The translations under genes and the position numbers were made by a program. 33,331 nt of DNA from an uncultured Bacteroidales bacterium (GTDB taxonomy: Bacteria; Bacteroidota; Bacteroidia; Bacteroidales; Paludibacteraceae), in NCBI GenBank assembly GCA_900319005.1, contig ONMV01000022.1, forward strand, positions 1 through 33,331, read 5' to 3'. The notes below the pieces were generated by a model, which was not told where the DNA came from, searched no databases, and worked only from the letters and a program-made list of their open reading frames with translations. Below are positions 1 to 5,821 of this stretch, piece by piece. Within the stretch, counting starts at the first letter, position 1, and every line of letters begins with the position of its first letter.

Positions 1-98
1 AGCAGCATTTTGCTGCATGAGTGTTGCGGGTTCTTACCCGGCTTTGCGAGCGCTCCGGAAACATGCTCTATTCCGGGGCTCCATGTTACTTTTGCCAT
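1..98 (-). CDS. Small unknown protein, N-terminal part only (runs off window start)
   Basis: The minus strand reads from an ATG at 98 for 32 codons to the window edge without a stop, beginning MAKVTWSPGIEHVSGALAKP. I recognise no named domain. The opening resembles two other small proteins nearby (1308-1646 and 3244-3504) in the pattern I-[ED]-x-[VLM]-[SR]-[GK]-x-[LV] around residues 10-17, so all three may be divergent paralogues. From memory, proteins opening in this way occur near smalltalk and amidase genes in Bacteroidales; this is recall, not a search. It would be the last gene of the accessory module seen here. No ribosome-binding site is visible, as is normal for Bacteroidetes. The existence of the gene is likely; its function is unknown. 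Confidence 0.62.
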   Translation of the reverse strand, partial: MAKVTWSPGIEHVSGALAKPGKNPQHSCSKML

Positions 99-118
99 AG
101 TGGTTCGGCGTTAATTTA

Positions 119-262
119 ATTGACGATTTACAGATTTACGATTTACGAGTTATTTACGATTTAGTTGAATTTACGATTGTTCGTAGTATGATCAATCGTC
201 AATAATATTCAATCGTCCAATCACTCGTACCTCGTCAATCGTCCAATCGTCAATATCTCCAC
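119..262. repeat. Degenerate short direct repeats (GATTTACGATTTACGA and CAATCGTCCAATCGTCAAT types)
   Basis: About 140 bases consist of imperfect copies of ATTTACG (119-180) followed by CAATCGTC/CCAATCGT (200-255). There is no coding frame of note. It lies between a leader-like motif at 280-309 and the start of the small gene at 98. I infer repeat expansion within an old leader; a function is not evident. Confidence 0.6.
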
Positions 263-279
263 GCCGTGAGGGGGTTTAG

Positions 280-309
280 GTTAAATTGTTAAACTGTTAA
301 ATTGTTAAG
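280..309 (-). promoter_or_regulatory. Orphan copy of the TTTAACAATTTAAC leader motif
   Basis: This is four tandem heptamer-like units of the GTTAAAT type. Read on the minus strand they give TTTAACAGTTTAACAATTTAAC. The same motif sits directly in front of the start codons at 1646, 2023 and 3504, but here no start codon follows for about 180 bases, only the degenerate repeats. It may be the displaced leader of the gene starting at 98. Confidence 0.45.
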
Positions 310-704
310 TGAAGAAAAATGCGGCGGAACGACCTTGCGGTCTAATGTTTATCGTCTATTGGTCTCTCGTGAGCGAGCTCACAGAGCCCACTACCCGCTA
401 ACCATTCCGTACAACTAATGTTGTCCGTCCGCCTTACGAAAATGCGCTTTGCTTTCGAAAATACCGAAAATCCATGCGGCATGCTTCCTTCTTCCTTCGT
501 CCTTTCTTCGTCCTTTCTTGATTTTTGTCATTTTCTAATCCCGAAGGGATATTTTTGTAAGCAGCCAAGCGAGTGCCTATTGAGGCTGTCGATTGATTCC
601 GAGGGCATGGAGGACGGTAGGAAGCTTGCTTACTGACCGGCATACAGGCTCTTGGGATCGAGAGCCATTAGGCTCGGTAGGCTGCACATTTTTCTTTACT
701 TTTT
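310..704. other. Gene-poor stretch, no convincing gene
   Basis: Both strands hold only short overlapping reading frames with unlikely composition. Visible features are a GTGAGC/GCTCAC palindrome at about 368-381, a CT-rich direct repeat (CGTCCTTTCTT twice) at about 498-520, and the motif CTAACCATTCCG, which recurs at about 979. In the related Bacteroidales modules I recall, an N-acetylmuramoyl-L-alanine amidase gene often follows smalltalk; none is present here. Confidence 0.5.
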
Positions 705-905
705 TTAATGGTTCCGGGAGCCGTCGTAGCTCTCTACGGTTTTGGTTTGGATGACGACGGAGGTGTCGCCTTTTTGCCATGCCTCGGAGCGGGTGGTGAC
801 GGTCCGCGTGACGTTGCAGGAGGTCAATCCCAGTCCTGCCGCAAGCGCCGTCAGCGCCGCTATCAGCACGGAGATAACCAGTTTCAGAATTTCTTTCTTT
901 GTCAT
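705..905 (-). CDS. Smalltalk-like small membrane or lipoprotein, 66 aa
   Basis: A positively charged start (MTKKEILK) is followed by one hydrophobic segment (about residues 9-27) ending in LGLTSC, the hallmark of the short 'smalltalk' proteins of Bacteroidales. Those usually stop close to this Cys. Here about 35 polar residues follow, rich in Thr, Val and Arg (NVTRTVTTRSEAWQKGDTSV). The segment plus Cys could be a transmembrane anchor or a lipoprotein-type signal with Cys30 as the lipid site, though the residues before Cys are not a perfect lipobox. The function of the family is unknown. It is probably co-oriented with the genes at 1308-2023, though 400 bases separate it from the nearest one. 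Start chosen at the ATG after an A/T-rich leader containing CCAATTTAAAC. Confidence 0.72.
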   Translation of the reverse strand: MTKKEILKLVISVLIAALTALAAGLGLTSCNVTRTVTTRSEAWQKGDTSVVIQTKTVESYDGSRNH

Positions 906-1307
906 AATTCAGTTTGTTTAAATTGGTTAGATTTTTTATTAATCGAAAACGCGGCGATTGGGTCTTAACTACCAATATCTAACCATTCCGGTATTTGCTC
1001 GCGAGTAAACTCCCGGACAAATTCCGGTATGCTTATCTATTATATGGTGTAAACACCATCTCATCGCCTTTTAGAAAACAGGGAAGAAAACCTTCTTTAC
1101 ACAAGTAAGCTAACCCGCTTACTTTTAACCGCGTGAAAGTTTCTCGCATTAGCAGGTCTATCTATAGTGATGGTACTTTTCAACACTATACATATTACCC
1201 ACATCCCGCATGGTGTTTACTCGAATGATGAACTCGCGGGTTAGCGATGTTCACGGGTAAACAAGTTTTCTTTTGCACGCTGCGCGTTTTCGATTTATAA
1301 TAAAACA
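906..1307. other. 400-base gap with several small palindromes, no gene seen
   Basis: No plausible frame on either strand. Perfect inverted repeats are visible: ATGGTGT-aa-ACACCAT at 1044-1059 and AAGTAAGC-taaccc-GCTTACTT at 1103-1124. ATTCCGGTAT is repeated at about 984 and 1021, and GTAAAC/GTTTAC occurs at least four times. This could be a structured RNA leader, a small RNA or terminators; the sequence alone does not decide. Confidence 0.45.
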
Positions 1308-1646
1308 TTAGCCGCCGATTTCGTCGCCGTTCTCGTCGTAATTGCCGTTGAGCTTGTGCATCGCGTAGCCGAAGAGCGAGCCGATCTTGGTCTGAGCTTT
1401 GTACTCAGCCTTCAGTTTGGCTTTCTCCGTGGGGTCCGCGAGGATAGCGCGTACAGCGGCTACCACTTTCGCAAAACGTGCTTTCGCGGCGATCTGTGCC
1501 GCAGACGGTTCCTGGTCGCTGGGGTTACAGAGCTTGCCGGTCGTCGTCTTACCGGTCTGTTTGTTCGTGCGGAAATACACATCGCTGTGCATACAGACCT
1601 TCTTGCGCATTGATTCGATCAATGCCATGGGCTTAATTTCTGCCAT
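1308..1646 (-). CDS. Small basic hypothetical protein, 112 aa
   Basis: Unrecognised by any named domain I can place. The core HSDVYFRTNKQTGKTTTGKL, followed by A.IAAKARFAKVVAAV and a helical C-terminal half, lines up with the 86-aa product of 3244-3504 (GYYFRKYRGQQ ... AEIANQKRFSIIASEV). They share YFR, a Gly, a Pro and an A-x-x-RF-x(5)-V block, so I infer a small paralogous family. It is basic and lacks signal peptide and membrane segments, which suits a cytoplasmic, perhaps nucleic-acid-associated role; this is inference only. It lies 32 bases downstream of the 114-aa gene, most likely in one transcript. The leader just before its ATG carries a 22-nt sequence identical to that before the 114-aa gene. 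Confidence 0.8.
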   Translation of the reverse strand: MAEIKPMALIESMRKKVCMHSDVYFRTNKQTGKTTTGKLCNPSDQEPSAAQIAAKARFAKVVAAVRAILADPTEKAKLKAEYKAQTKIGSLFGYAMHKLNGNYDENGDEIGG

Positions 1647-1653
1647 AGTTAAG

Positions 1654-1676
1654 GTTAAATCGTTAAATTGTTAAAT
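1654..1676 (-). promoter_or_regulatory. Leader motif TTTAACAATTTAAC upstream of the 112-aa gene
   Basis: On the minus strand this gives ATTTAACAATTTAACGATTT seven bases before the ATG at 1646. Twenty-two bases are identical to the leader of the next upstream gene (2024-2045), and a shorter version precedes the ATG at 3504. With no Shine-Dalgarno site, an A/T-rich leader of this kind could aid translation initiation. Confidence 0.55.
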
Positions 1677-1678
1677 GG

Positions 1679-2023
1679 TTATTTCTCCGCGATCTCGATG
1701 CGTACCTCTTCGTGTTCATGGAGCGCGATAGTGAGTTCCATAAAGAACCGGTCGCGTGCGTGATAATCGATAAGGTGCAACATCGAATAGCGGGAGGGTA
1801 TCCCGAAAGCGAGGCGATAGCGGCCGTCTATAAACACCGTTCGCACGGGATAAATAAGCGTTAATGGAAGACTTTCTCCCGAAGCAACCTCGTACACGTC
1901 GCTGATGTAGATAAGGTGTTCGTTATACCCGCCCTTTTCATTGGGCTCGAAGTGAACGGCATAGAGGGTGCCTCGTTGCAATTGTCCCCATAGACGCTTG
2001 TGTCGGATGTATTTTAAGTACAT
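1679..2023 (-). CDS. Hypothetical protein, 114 aa
   Basis: I do not recognise a family. It is a compact mixed protein without signal peptide or membrane segment. It begins MYLKYIRHKRLWGQLQRGTL, has an aromatic middle (YRLAFGIPSRYSMLHLIDYH) and an acidic end (ALHEHEEVRIEIAEK). Strand-like alternating segments around residues 20-80 suggest a small beta fold. It appears to be first in a short transcript with the 112-aa gene, with a -7-like TATCTTTG at 2076-2083 upstream. The start codon is fixed by the leader motif, which ends immediately before the ATG. Confidence 0.78.
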   Translation of the reverse strand: MYLKYIRHKRLWGQLQRGTLYAVHFEPNEKGGYNEHLIYISDVYEVASGESLPLTLIYPVRTVFIDGRYRLAFGIPSRYSMLHLIDYHARDRFFMELTIALHEHEEVRIEIAEK

Positions 2024-2045
2024 GTTAAATCGTTAAATTGTTAAA
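2024..2045 (-). promoter_or_regulatory. Leader motif abutting the ATG of the 114-aa gene
   Basis: The minus strand reads TTTAACAATTTAACGATTT directly into the ATG at 2023. It is identical over 22 bases to the leader at 1654-1676. Confidence 0.55.
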
Positions 2046-2075
2046 GGGTTAAACCGTTATTTCCGAAATCGAGTG

Positions 2076-2083
2076 CAAAGATA
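2076..2083 (-). promoter_or_regulatory. Possible -7 box (TATCTTTG) for the 114-aa gene
   Basis: It matches the Bacteroidetes TAnnTTTG consensus on the minus strand about 53 bases before the ATG. The -33 position reads ATG rather than TTG, so this is a weaker candidate than the other promoters in the window. Confidence 0.4.
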
Positions 2084-2151
2084 AGGGGTTTTGGAAAATA
2101 CCTCATAGGACATCTCCACACATCGCCGCACAACGCGTTATTTGCTGCAAT

Positions 2152-2185
2152 AAACAACAAAAGCGGCTGCATTTCTGCAACCGCT
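2152..2185 (-). terminator. Rho-independent terminator after the GNAT gene
   Basis: On the minus strand AGCGGTTGCA and TGCAGCCGCT form a 10-bp stem (one G-U pair) with a 4-base loop, then TTTTGTTGTTT. It lies about 65 bases past the GNAT stop codon and closes the two-gene 53-aa/GNAT unit. Confidence 0.75.
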
Positions 2186-2248
2186 AATGGAACTCGCTAT
2201 TTAACGTCTTAGATCTGACGCTCGGTTTTTTACTGGCGAAGCCAGCGA

Positions 2249-2785
2249 TTATTTATAACTTTCTAAGTCAAAGTATAACAAACGCGTCGGTGCGTCTTCG
2301 TCTTCTTTCGACAAAGGAAGGAAGCCTAGCTTATAGTAAAAAGGCAAAGCTTCTGCATATGCGTCTACCGTAATGAAACGGCAACCGGCTTTATTGTCAG
2401 ACTTATACGAAGTGATGATCATATTGACCATCATTGTACCAAGACCTTCTCCGCGGAATTTTTTGTCAGTAGCCAAACGACATATTTTCAAAGCCGGATA
2501 GCTCTTGAACATCTTGCCCTGCGCAAAAAACTGCTTACGGAAACGATTGTAGGCGGAGTTAGTAGGAAAATCCGTTAACGAAATGCGATCATGGGCAAGA
2601 CTAAAATACCCGATAGTATCTTTTGTGTTCTTGTCTTCTAATACATAACTGGTGGCTAGACGCACCTTATAATATAACAAAGCATCATTGAAGATAAAGT
2701 CATTTAAGTCCTCATCTCCACAATCGAACTTGGAAATAACATCTTCTTCTCCAAGCCGACGAAGCACTATGTCCTCCTTATTCAT
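2249..2785 (-). CDS. GNAT-family N-acetyltransferase (possible toxin of a TA pair)
   Basis: About 178 aa. It transfers an acetyl group from acetyl-CoA to an unknown amine. The acetyl-CoA loop is visible as RLATDKKFRGEGLGTMMVN (about residues 102-120; R-G-x-G-x-G), with the downstream FYYKLGF motif near residues 147-153. Length and layout resemble TacT/AtaT-type GNAT toxins that acetylate aminoacyl-tRNA, but housekeeping GNATs look similar, so the toxin role rests on context. It follows the stop codon of a 53-aa gene by only 11 bases, sits in an accessory module, and has a dedicated promoter and terminator. I chose the ATG at 2785; an upstream TTG would overlap the 53-aa gene and adds no conserved residues. 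Confidence 0.85.
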   Translation of the reverse strand: MNKEDIVLRRLGEEDVISKFDCGDEDLNDFIFNDALLYYKVRLATSYVLEDKNTKDTIGYFSLAHDRISLTDFPTNSAYNRFRKQFFAQGKMFKSYPALKICRLATDKKFRGEGLGTMMVNMIITSYKSDNKAGCRFITVDAYAEALPFYYKLGFLPLSKEDEDAPTRLLYFDLESYK

Positions 2786-2796
2786 TGGCAACGATA

Positions 2797-2958
2797 TTAA
2801 AATGCACAATTTACACAACGAGAGCGTAAAAATTCATAGTCGCTCTGCATGCGTGCCTGACGCTCTGCAGAAAGCGGCTTTGGATTTAACATCTGCGTCT
2901 CAAAACGACGCGCCTCGTCGCCAAAAAGAATAGGTGTTTCTCTAATAGGTCTTGCCAT
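2797..2958 (-). CDS. 53-aa protein before the GNAT gene, candidate antitoxin
   Basis: A complete small gene from ATG 2958 to TAA 2797, beginning MARPIRETPILFGDEARRF and ending in FLRSRCVNCAF. It is charged and helical (residues 13-46 rich in E, R, Q and A), with a Cys pair near the end. It is first in a two-gene unit with the GNAT acetyltransferase, 11 bases between stop and start, under a well-formed promoter at 3002-3032. From memory similar short proteins (MARPI.ETP.L.G..A..F) precede GNAT genes in other Bacteroidales; I could not search. It is not the ribbon-helix-helix (DUF1778) antitoxin usual for TacT. By position it could be an antitoxin or a DNA-binding autoregulator. Confidence 0.82.
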   Translation of the reverse strand: MARPIRETPILFGDEARRFETQMLNPKPLSAERQARMQSDYEFLRSRCVNCAF

Positions 2959-3001
2959 AGTTTATACTCCTTTGTTTTGCTGTCTTTGCAACTTTCGGCT
3001 G

Positions 3002-3032
3002 CAAAGTTACACAAAATATTTGACATACGCAA
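3002..3032 (-). promoter_or_regulatory. Promoter of the 53-aa/GNAT operon
   Basis: On the minus strand TTG (3032-3030), a 20-base spacer and TAACTTTG (3009-3002) match the Bacteroidetes -33/-7 consensus exactly. Transcription would begin near 2995, about 37 bases before the ATG. Confidence 0.75.
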
Positions 3033-3064
3033 ATCTTTACACACTTTTTTGTGATTTTTCATCA

Positions 3065-3247
3065 TTATGTATTTTCTATATCGTATTTTTCACATAGGTA
3101 CCGTACGACTTGGGGAGGAAGCATTTTGGCTTTAGGGTTGAGACCTTGGGAGCGGAGGTAATCGGCATCGGAGTGGAGCCAGCGGCGGAGGGTATCCCGA
3201 GAGACACCCGCCGCTGCTGCCAGTTCGGATTTAAGCATGGCTTTCAT
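3065..3247 (-). CDS. Small helix-turn-helix protein, DUF4248-like, 60 aa
   Basis: The sequence MLKSELAAAAGVSRDTLRRW is a helix-turn-helix start of the kind found in DUF4248 proteins, followed by a Pro/Lys segment and PQVVRYLCEKYDI at the end. The role is probably DNA binding or recruitment at the element's own DNA. The ATG at 3247 overlaps the stop of the preceding 86-aa gene in an ATGA arrangement, so the two are translationally coupled. This fixes the start, even though the frame is open 10 codons further upstream. In Bacteroidales DUF4248 genes commonly neighbour VapE and smalltalk genes, which agrees with the context here. Confidence 0.82.
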   Translation of the reverse strand: MKAMLKSELAAAAGVSRDTLRRWLHSDADYLRSQGLNPKAKMLPPQVVRYLCEKYDIENT

Positions 3248-3504
3248 AGGCCCAACTCCTTGATCACCTCTCGCCATAATTTCTTTCGGCTCTTCTGCGC
3301 ACCGGCTCCGATGCGTTTGTTTACCTCAGAAGCAATGATCGAAAACCGCTTCTGATTGGCAATCTCGGCAAAAGTACGTTCATGGTACGTCCGGTTCGGA
3401 CAGCGCTGTACAAGCTGCTGACCGCGATACTTACGGAAATAATAACCGTCGTTGTTCAACTTGCCCCGAAGGACATCAATCGGAATAATCAATTCTGCTT
3501 TCAT
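3244..3504 (-). CDS. Small basic hypothetical protein, 86 aa
   Basis: No named domain recognised. It begins MKAELIIPIDVLRGKLNNDG, then GYYFRKYRGQQLVQRCPN and a helical, basic C-terminal half (AEIANQKRFSIIASEVNKRI). The YFR...P...A.IA..RF pattern aligns with the 112-aa protein at 1308-1646, and the opening I-D-V-L-R-G-K-L aligns with the partial protein at 1-98. Overlapping the HTH gene by the ATGA junction, it is clearly a real expressed gene. The leader carries the TTTAACAATTTAAC motif and a TTGTCGCA hairpin. A nucleic-acid-binding role is possible given the charge; it is not shown. Confidence 0.8.
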   Translation of the reverse strand: MKAELIIPIDVLRGKLNNDGYYFRKYRGQQLVQRCPNRTYHERTFAEIANQKRFSIIASEVNKRIGAGAQKSRKKLWREVIKELGL

Positions 3505-3516
3505 ACCTGTTACTTG

Positions 3517-3531
3517 GTTAAATTGTTAAAT
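3517..3531 (-). promoter_or_regulatory. Leader motif ATTTAACAATTTAAC upstream of the 86-aa gene
   Basis: Third clear copy of the shared leader motif, 12 bases before the ATG at 3504. Confidence 0.5.
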
Positions 3532-3542
3532 ATTTTGCATTT

Positions 3543-3562
3543 TTGTCGCATTTTTGCGACAA
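3543..3562. repeat. Perfect 8-bp hairpin TTGTCGCA-tttt-TGCGACAA
   Basis: It lies in the leader of the 86-aa gene between the VapE stop and the leader motif. On the minus strand it is followed by AAAAATGC rather than a T-run, so it is not a standard terminator for these genes. It could limit read-through or protect the mRNA end. A direct repeat CTCGCGACCAT occurs twice just beyond it (about 3581-3602). Confidence 0.55.
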
Positions 3563-3617
3563 TCTGTTTACCTGTCTCCCTCGCGACCATCTCGCGACCA
3601 TTACGGACATCTGCGTA

Positions 3618-3715
3618 GGGTGACGGGTGACAGGGTGACGGCTGCTTTTATAAACTCATACACACGCGTGGGTGAGTTTATAGGAATAGGGTGTCACCCC
3701 GTCACCCTGTCACCC
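3618..3715. repeat. Nested palindrome with three GGGTGAC repeats on each arm
   Basis: GGGTGAC occurs at 3618, 3625 and 3633. The inverse GTCACCC occurs at 3693, 3701 and 3709. Inside are a perfect 10-bp inverted repeat TATAAACTCA/TGAGTTTATA (3649-3658, 3673-3682) and a central 8-bp palindrome CACGCGTG (3663-3670). All share a centre near 3666. The VapE gene ends inside the right-hand repeats. Iterons around a large palindrome next to a VapE-type ATPase suggest a replication, nicking or regulator-binding site; a very stable 3' mRNA hairpin is the alternative. Confidence 0.8.
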
Positions 3716-4930
3716 CCTTCCTTCAATATTTCGATTAGCATTTACCTCTTCTGCATCTCGCTCACGCACTACCCACCCTCGTATTTTTCCATGAGCAATC
3801 CGCTTGCTCTGGAAACCTGCCTGTTGCAGTACCATCCCTAAGCGGCTCATACTCATCGGCTTCTTGATGGAGCCCTTGATGACGAGTTTGTCGCTGATCT
3901 CGGCGGTGGTCATGAAGGTGCCATAGCCCTCGGCGGGGATGTCGAAATAGACGGCGAGGAGTTGTTCCTCGTTCTCCTGCGCCCGGAAATCCTCGTTATG
4001 GTGCTCGATAGTCTCGATGTCCTCAAGGTCGAACCAGTACTGGAAGCCCTTGTCAATGAGGTACTTGGCTTCTCCGTAAATCCGTTCGTACGGGAGGGAG
4101 ACGAAGAAGGGGTTTTGGATGTTCTCCACCTGAAAAGGCAACCACCGGCGGTTACCGGTGAGGTCGGTGAGGAACTCCTGCTTGTTGCCCGAAGCGCAGA
4201 ACGAGGCGAGGCGTACCCTCCGCTCTTTCGTATAGCCGTACGCCGCGCGTTCGGAGATGTCCGAGGCGGTGATGACGGATTTCATGACGTTCAGTTCCTT
4301 GGCGGACATAGCGTCTATCTCATCGAGGGCGATGAGTCCGTACTCTGCGATTCGCAGCCGTTCGTCTTTGTTGAGCTGCGTGCTGTTCGCCATCTTGCAG
4401 CTATAGGCGCGCAACTCGGGCGGGAGGAGGTGCTCCAACCATGTGGTTTTGTAGATACCCTGCCGCCCGATGAGGACGAGCACCTGCTGGTTGACCACCT
4501 CGTCCTTGAGCCAACTCGCCACCATGGCGACGAACCATTTGGTGAAGCACACCCGCCATAGTTTCTGCGCCTCTTCGCCGCCGGCGACCGTCACTTGCTC
4601 GGAGAGCCACCCTATCCAATCGGGATGCCCCTCTTCCCACGGCTTGGAGTCCTCCACGTACTCGCGCAGGGGATGCACGTCGGGGATGCGGTGCGACTGC
4701 AGCACCGCCATCACCTCCCGCGCCGTGATCTGCAACCCGCTCTCCGCCGAGCAGTCGCAGACGATGTCGTTAATGTCGGAGGTCGTGATATCCCGCCAGC
4801 CCGTAAGCTGTAACCCGTCCCCCATCACAGCGATCTGCACTTTGTTGGAAATCACATCATGCCGCAGCCGGCTGAACTGCACGTAGTTGTCATAGATGTA
4901 ATTACACACGATTTCTTGCCTGTTTGCCAT
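3710..4930 (-). CDS. VapE-family P-loop ATPase / primase-associated protein, 406 aa
   Basis: Virulence-associated E family: AAA+-type ATPases resembling superfamily 3 helicases, used in mobile elements for DNA replication. Walker A is visible as VLIGRQGIYKTTWLEHLLP near residues 172-190 and Walker B as YGLIALDEIDAM near residues 218-229. The family block TGNRRWLPFQVENI lies near 279-292. The N-terminal 100 residues match the usual VapE lead-in, but no separate primase domain is fused or encoded next door within the window, so this may be a reduced version. The stop codon lies within a GGGTGAC repeat of the palindrome just downstream. It heads the run of small genes toward the HTH gene. No strong promoter motif is seen directly upstream. 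Confidence 0.88.
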   Translation of the reverse strand: MANRQEIVCNYIYDNYVQFSRLRHDVISNKVQIAVMGDGLQLTGWRDITTSDINDIVCDCSAESGLQITAREVMAVLQSHRIPDVHPLREYVEDSKPWEEGHPDWIGWLSEQVTVAGGEEAQKLWRVCFTKWFVAMVASWLKDEVVNQQVLVLIGRQGIYKTTWLEHLLPPELRAYSCKMANSTQLNKDERLRIAEYGLIALDEIDAMSAKELNVMKSVITASDISERAAYGYTKERRVRLASFCASGNKQEFLTDLTGNRRWLPFQVENIQNPFFVSLPYERIYGEAKYLIDKGFQYWFDLEDIETIEHHNEDFRAQENEEQLLAVYFDIPAEGYGTFMTTAEISDKLVIKGSIKKPMSMSRLGMVLQQAGFQSKRIAHGKIRGWVVRERDAEEVNANRNIEGRG

Positions 4931-5296
4931 ATCTCAATTGATAATTTATGTTTTCTGGTTGTTTGAGGGTAAAGAAAAATGCTTTTAAAAATACCGAAAA
5001 TAAATTCGCATAATTAGCATAATTAGCCGTTTTATTTCCGTCCACAGATTACACAAATTACACAGATATATGCGCCGAATGGATTTTCTCTATTTTTGTT
5101 TATTTTCGGAAGGCTGCCGGACGACTTATCAAAGTTGTGCGGAATGGTTAGCGGATTTTGGACTCCGGGAACTCGTTCACGGGAGGGCGAAAGCCGTTAT
5201 CCATTAGGCTACATCGGTAGCCGTTCAGCCGCATTTTTCTTTTCAAAATCTCAAAGACCATCAATTCCGACGACAAAGGTACGGAATTTTGGGGGA
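4931..5296. other. 366-base intergenic region upstream of vapE
   Basis: No convincing gene; a minus frame at 5148-5393 has poor composition and overlaps the next gene. The region holds A/T-rich direct repeats (GCATAATTA twice near 5009-5027; TTACACA twice near 5049-5065) and a -7-like TACCTTTG on the minus strand at 5274-5281 without a good -33 partner. It presumably contains the vapE promoter and leader. Confidence 0.5.
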
Positions 5297-5545
5297 TTAT
5301 GCGTTCCGCAGTTTTGGAACGGTACCTATGTGAGGTGATTTCATAAACTGTACAGCGCGGTAAATGGTACTGCGTGTAACATGAAAATAGCACGAGAGTT
5401 CCGAATAACTCATCGTGCTATGCGCGCAGTAAAACTCATAATACTCCATCCATTGGGGATAATAGGACGGAAATCCGTAATCTTTAATGAGAATGCTCAG
5501 TTCTCCACTTTCTTTTTTGCTGAGCAAATACTGATATTTATTCAT
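5297..5545 (-). CDS. Small HTH-like hypothetical protein, 82 aa
   Basis: It begins MNKYQYLLSKKESGELSILI, then DYGFPSYYPQWMEYYEFY, and ends with a helix-turn-helix-like block MSYSELSCYFHVTRSTIYRA. The last part (SELSxxFxVTRSTIYRA) resembles the recognition unit of sigma-like or resolvase-like HTHs. I infer a small DNA-binding protein, possibly a regulator of the VapE module, which lies downstream on the same strand. I chose the internal ATG at 5545 because the longer frame would start inside the terminator hairpin of the neighbouring operon (5614-5653). Its relation to any named family is unknown to me. Confidence 0.68.
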   Translation of the reverse strand: MNKYQYLLSKKESGELSILIKDYGFPSYYPQWMEYYEFYCAHSTMSYSELSCYFHVTRSTIYRAVQFMKSPHIGTVPKLRNA

Positions 5546-5613
5546 GTAAGTACACCGGAAGGCGGGAATTCTCAGGGACGACGTGTCCAAGAGTGTGCCT
5601 CCGGCATACTTAC

Positions 5614-5653
5614 GAAAAAAAGAGACGGTAACCCGCATGGATTACCGTCTCTT
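5614..5653 (-). terminator. Strong rho-independent terminator of the surface-protein/peptide unit
   Basis: AAGAGACGGTAA (5620-5631) and TTACCGTCTCTT (5642-5653) form a perfect 12-bp stem with a 10-base loop. On the minus strand a run of T follows (A-run at 5614-5619). It lies 37 bases past the stop of the 43-aa peptide gene, which makes that gene the last of its transcript. Confidence 0.9.
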
Positions 5654-5689
5654 GCGATACGGATAGCCTAACGGCGAATGACAGGGGAT

Positions 5690-5821
5690 TTAGATACCGC
5701 TGTCGGGATCGCCGCCAATGGGGGCACCGCTAAAGCCGGGATCGGGGCTTCCGGCAAGAACCATCGATTGCAATGCAATAGACGCTACGTTTACTTCCGG
5801 TTGGTTATAATGCTTTTTCAT
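5690..5821 (-). CDS. 43-aa peptide, MKK-Y--P type, downstream of the giant surface protein
   Basis: A complete short gene (ATG 5821, TAA 5690). It starts MKKHYNQPEVNVASIALQSM, passes through MVLAGS, and ends in a Gly/Pro/Asp-rich tail (PGFSGAPIGGDPDSGI). It begins exactly 34 bases after the stop of the tail-bearing surface protein and ends before a strong terminator, so it is co-transcribed with that gene. A 42-aa gene at 32721 has the same opening (MK[KR]xYxxP), the same S-[MV]-[VL]-L/C-A step near residues 19-23, a GF pair after it, and the same 34-base spacing. The function is unknown. A leader/core organisation as in ribosomal peptide precursors is one reading, but no modifying enzyme or transporter is visible. 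Confidence 0.8.
   Translation of the reverse strand: MKKHYNQPEVNVASIALQSMVLAGSPDPGFSGAPIGGDPDSGI

Noticed and set aside
577-975. 132-codon minus-strand frame
   Set aside because: Overlaps the smalltalk gene in another frame with low-complexity basic sequence; no family features.
5148-5393. 81-codon minus-strand frame upstream of vapE
   Set aside because: Overlaps the better supported 82-aa gene and has unlikely composition.
1-5650. A complete integrative element or prophage
   Set aside because: VapE and small HTH proteins fit a mobile origin, but no integrase, transposase, structural phage gene or att pair bounding this region is visible in the window.
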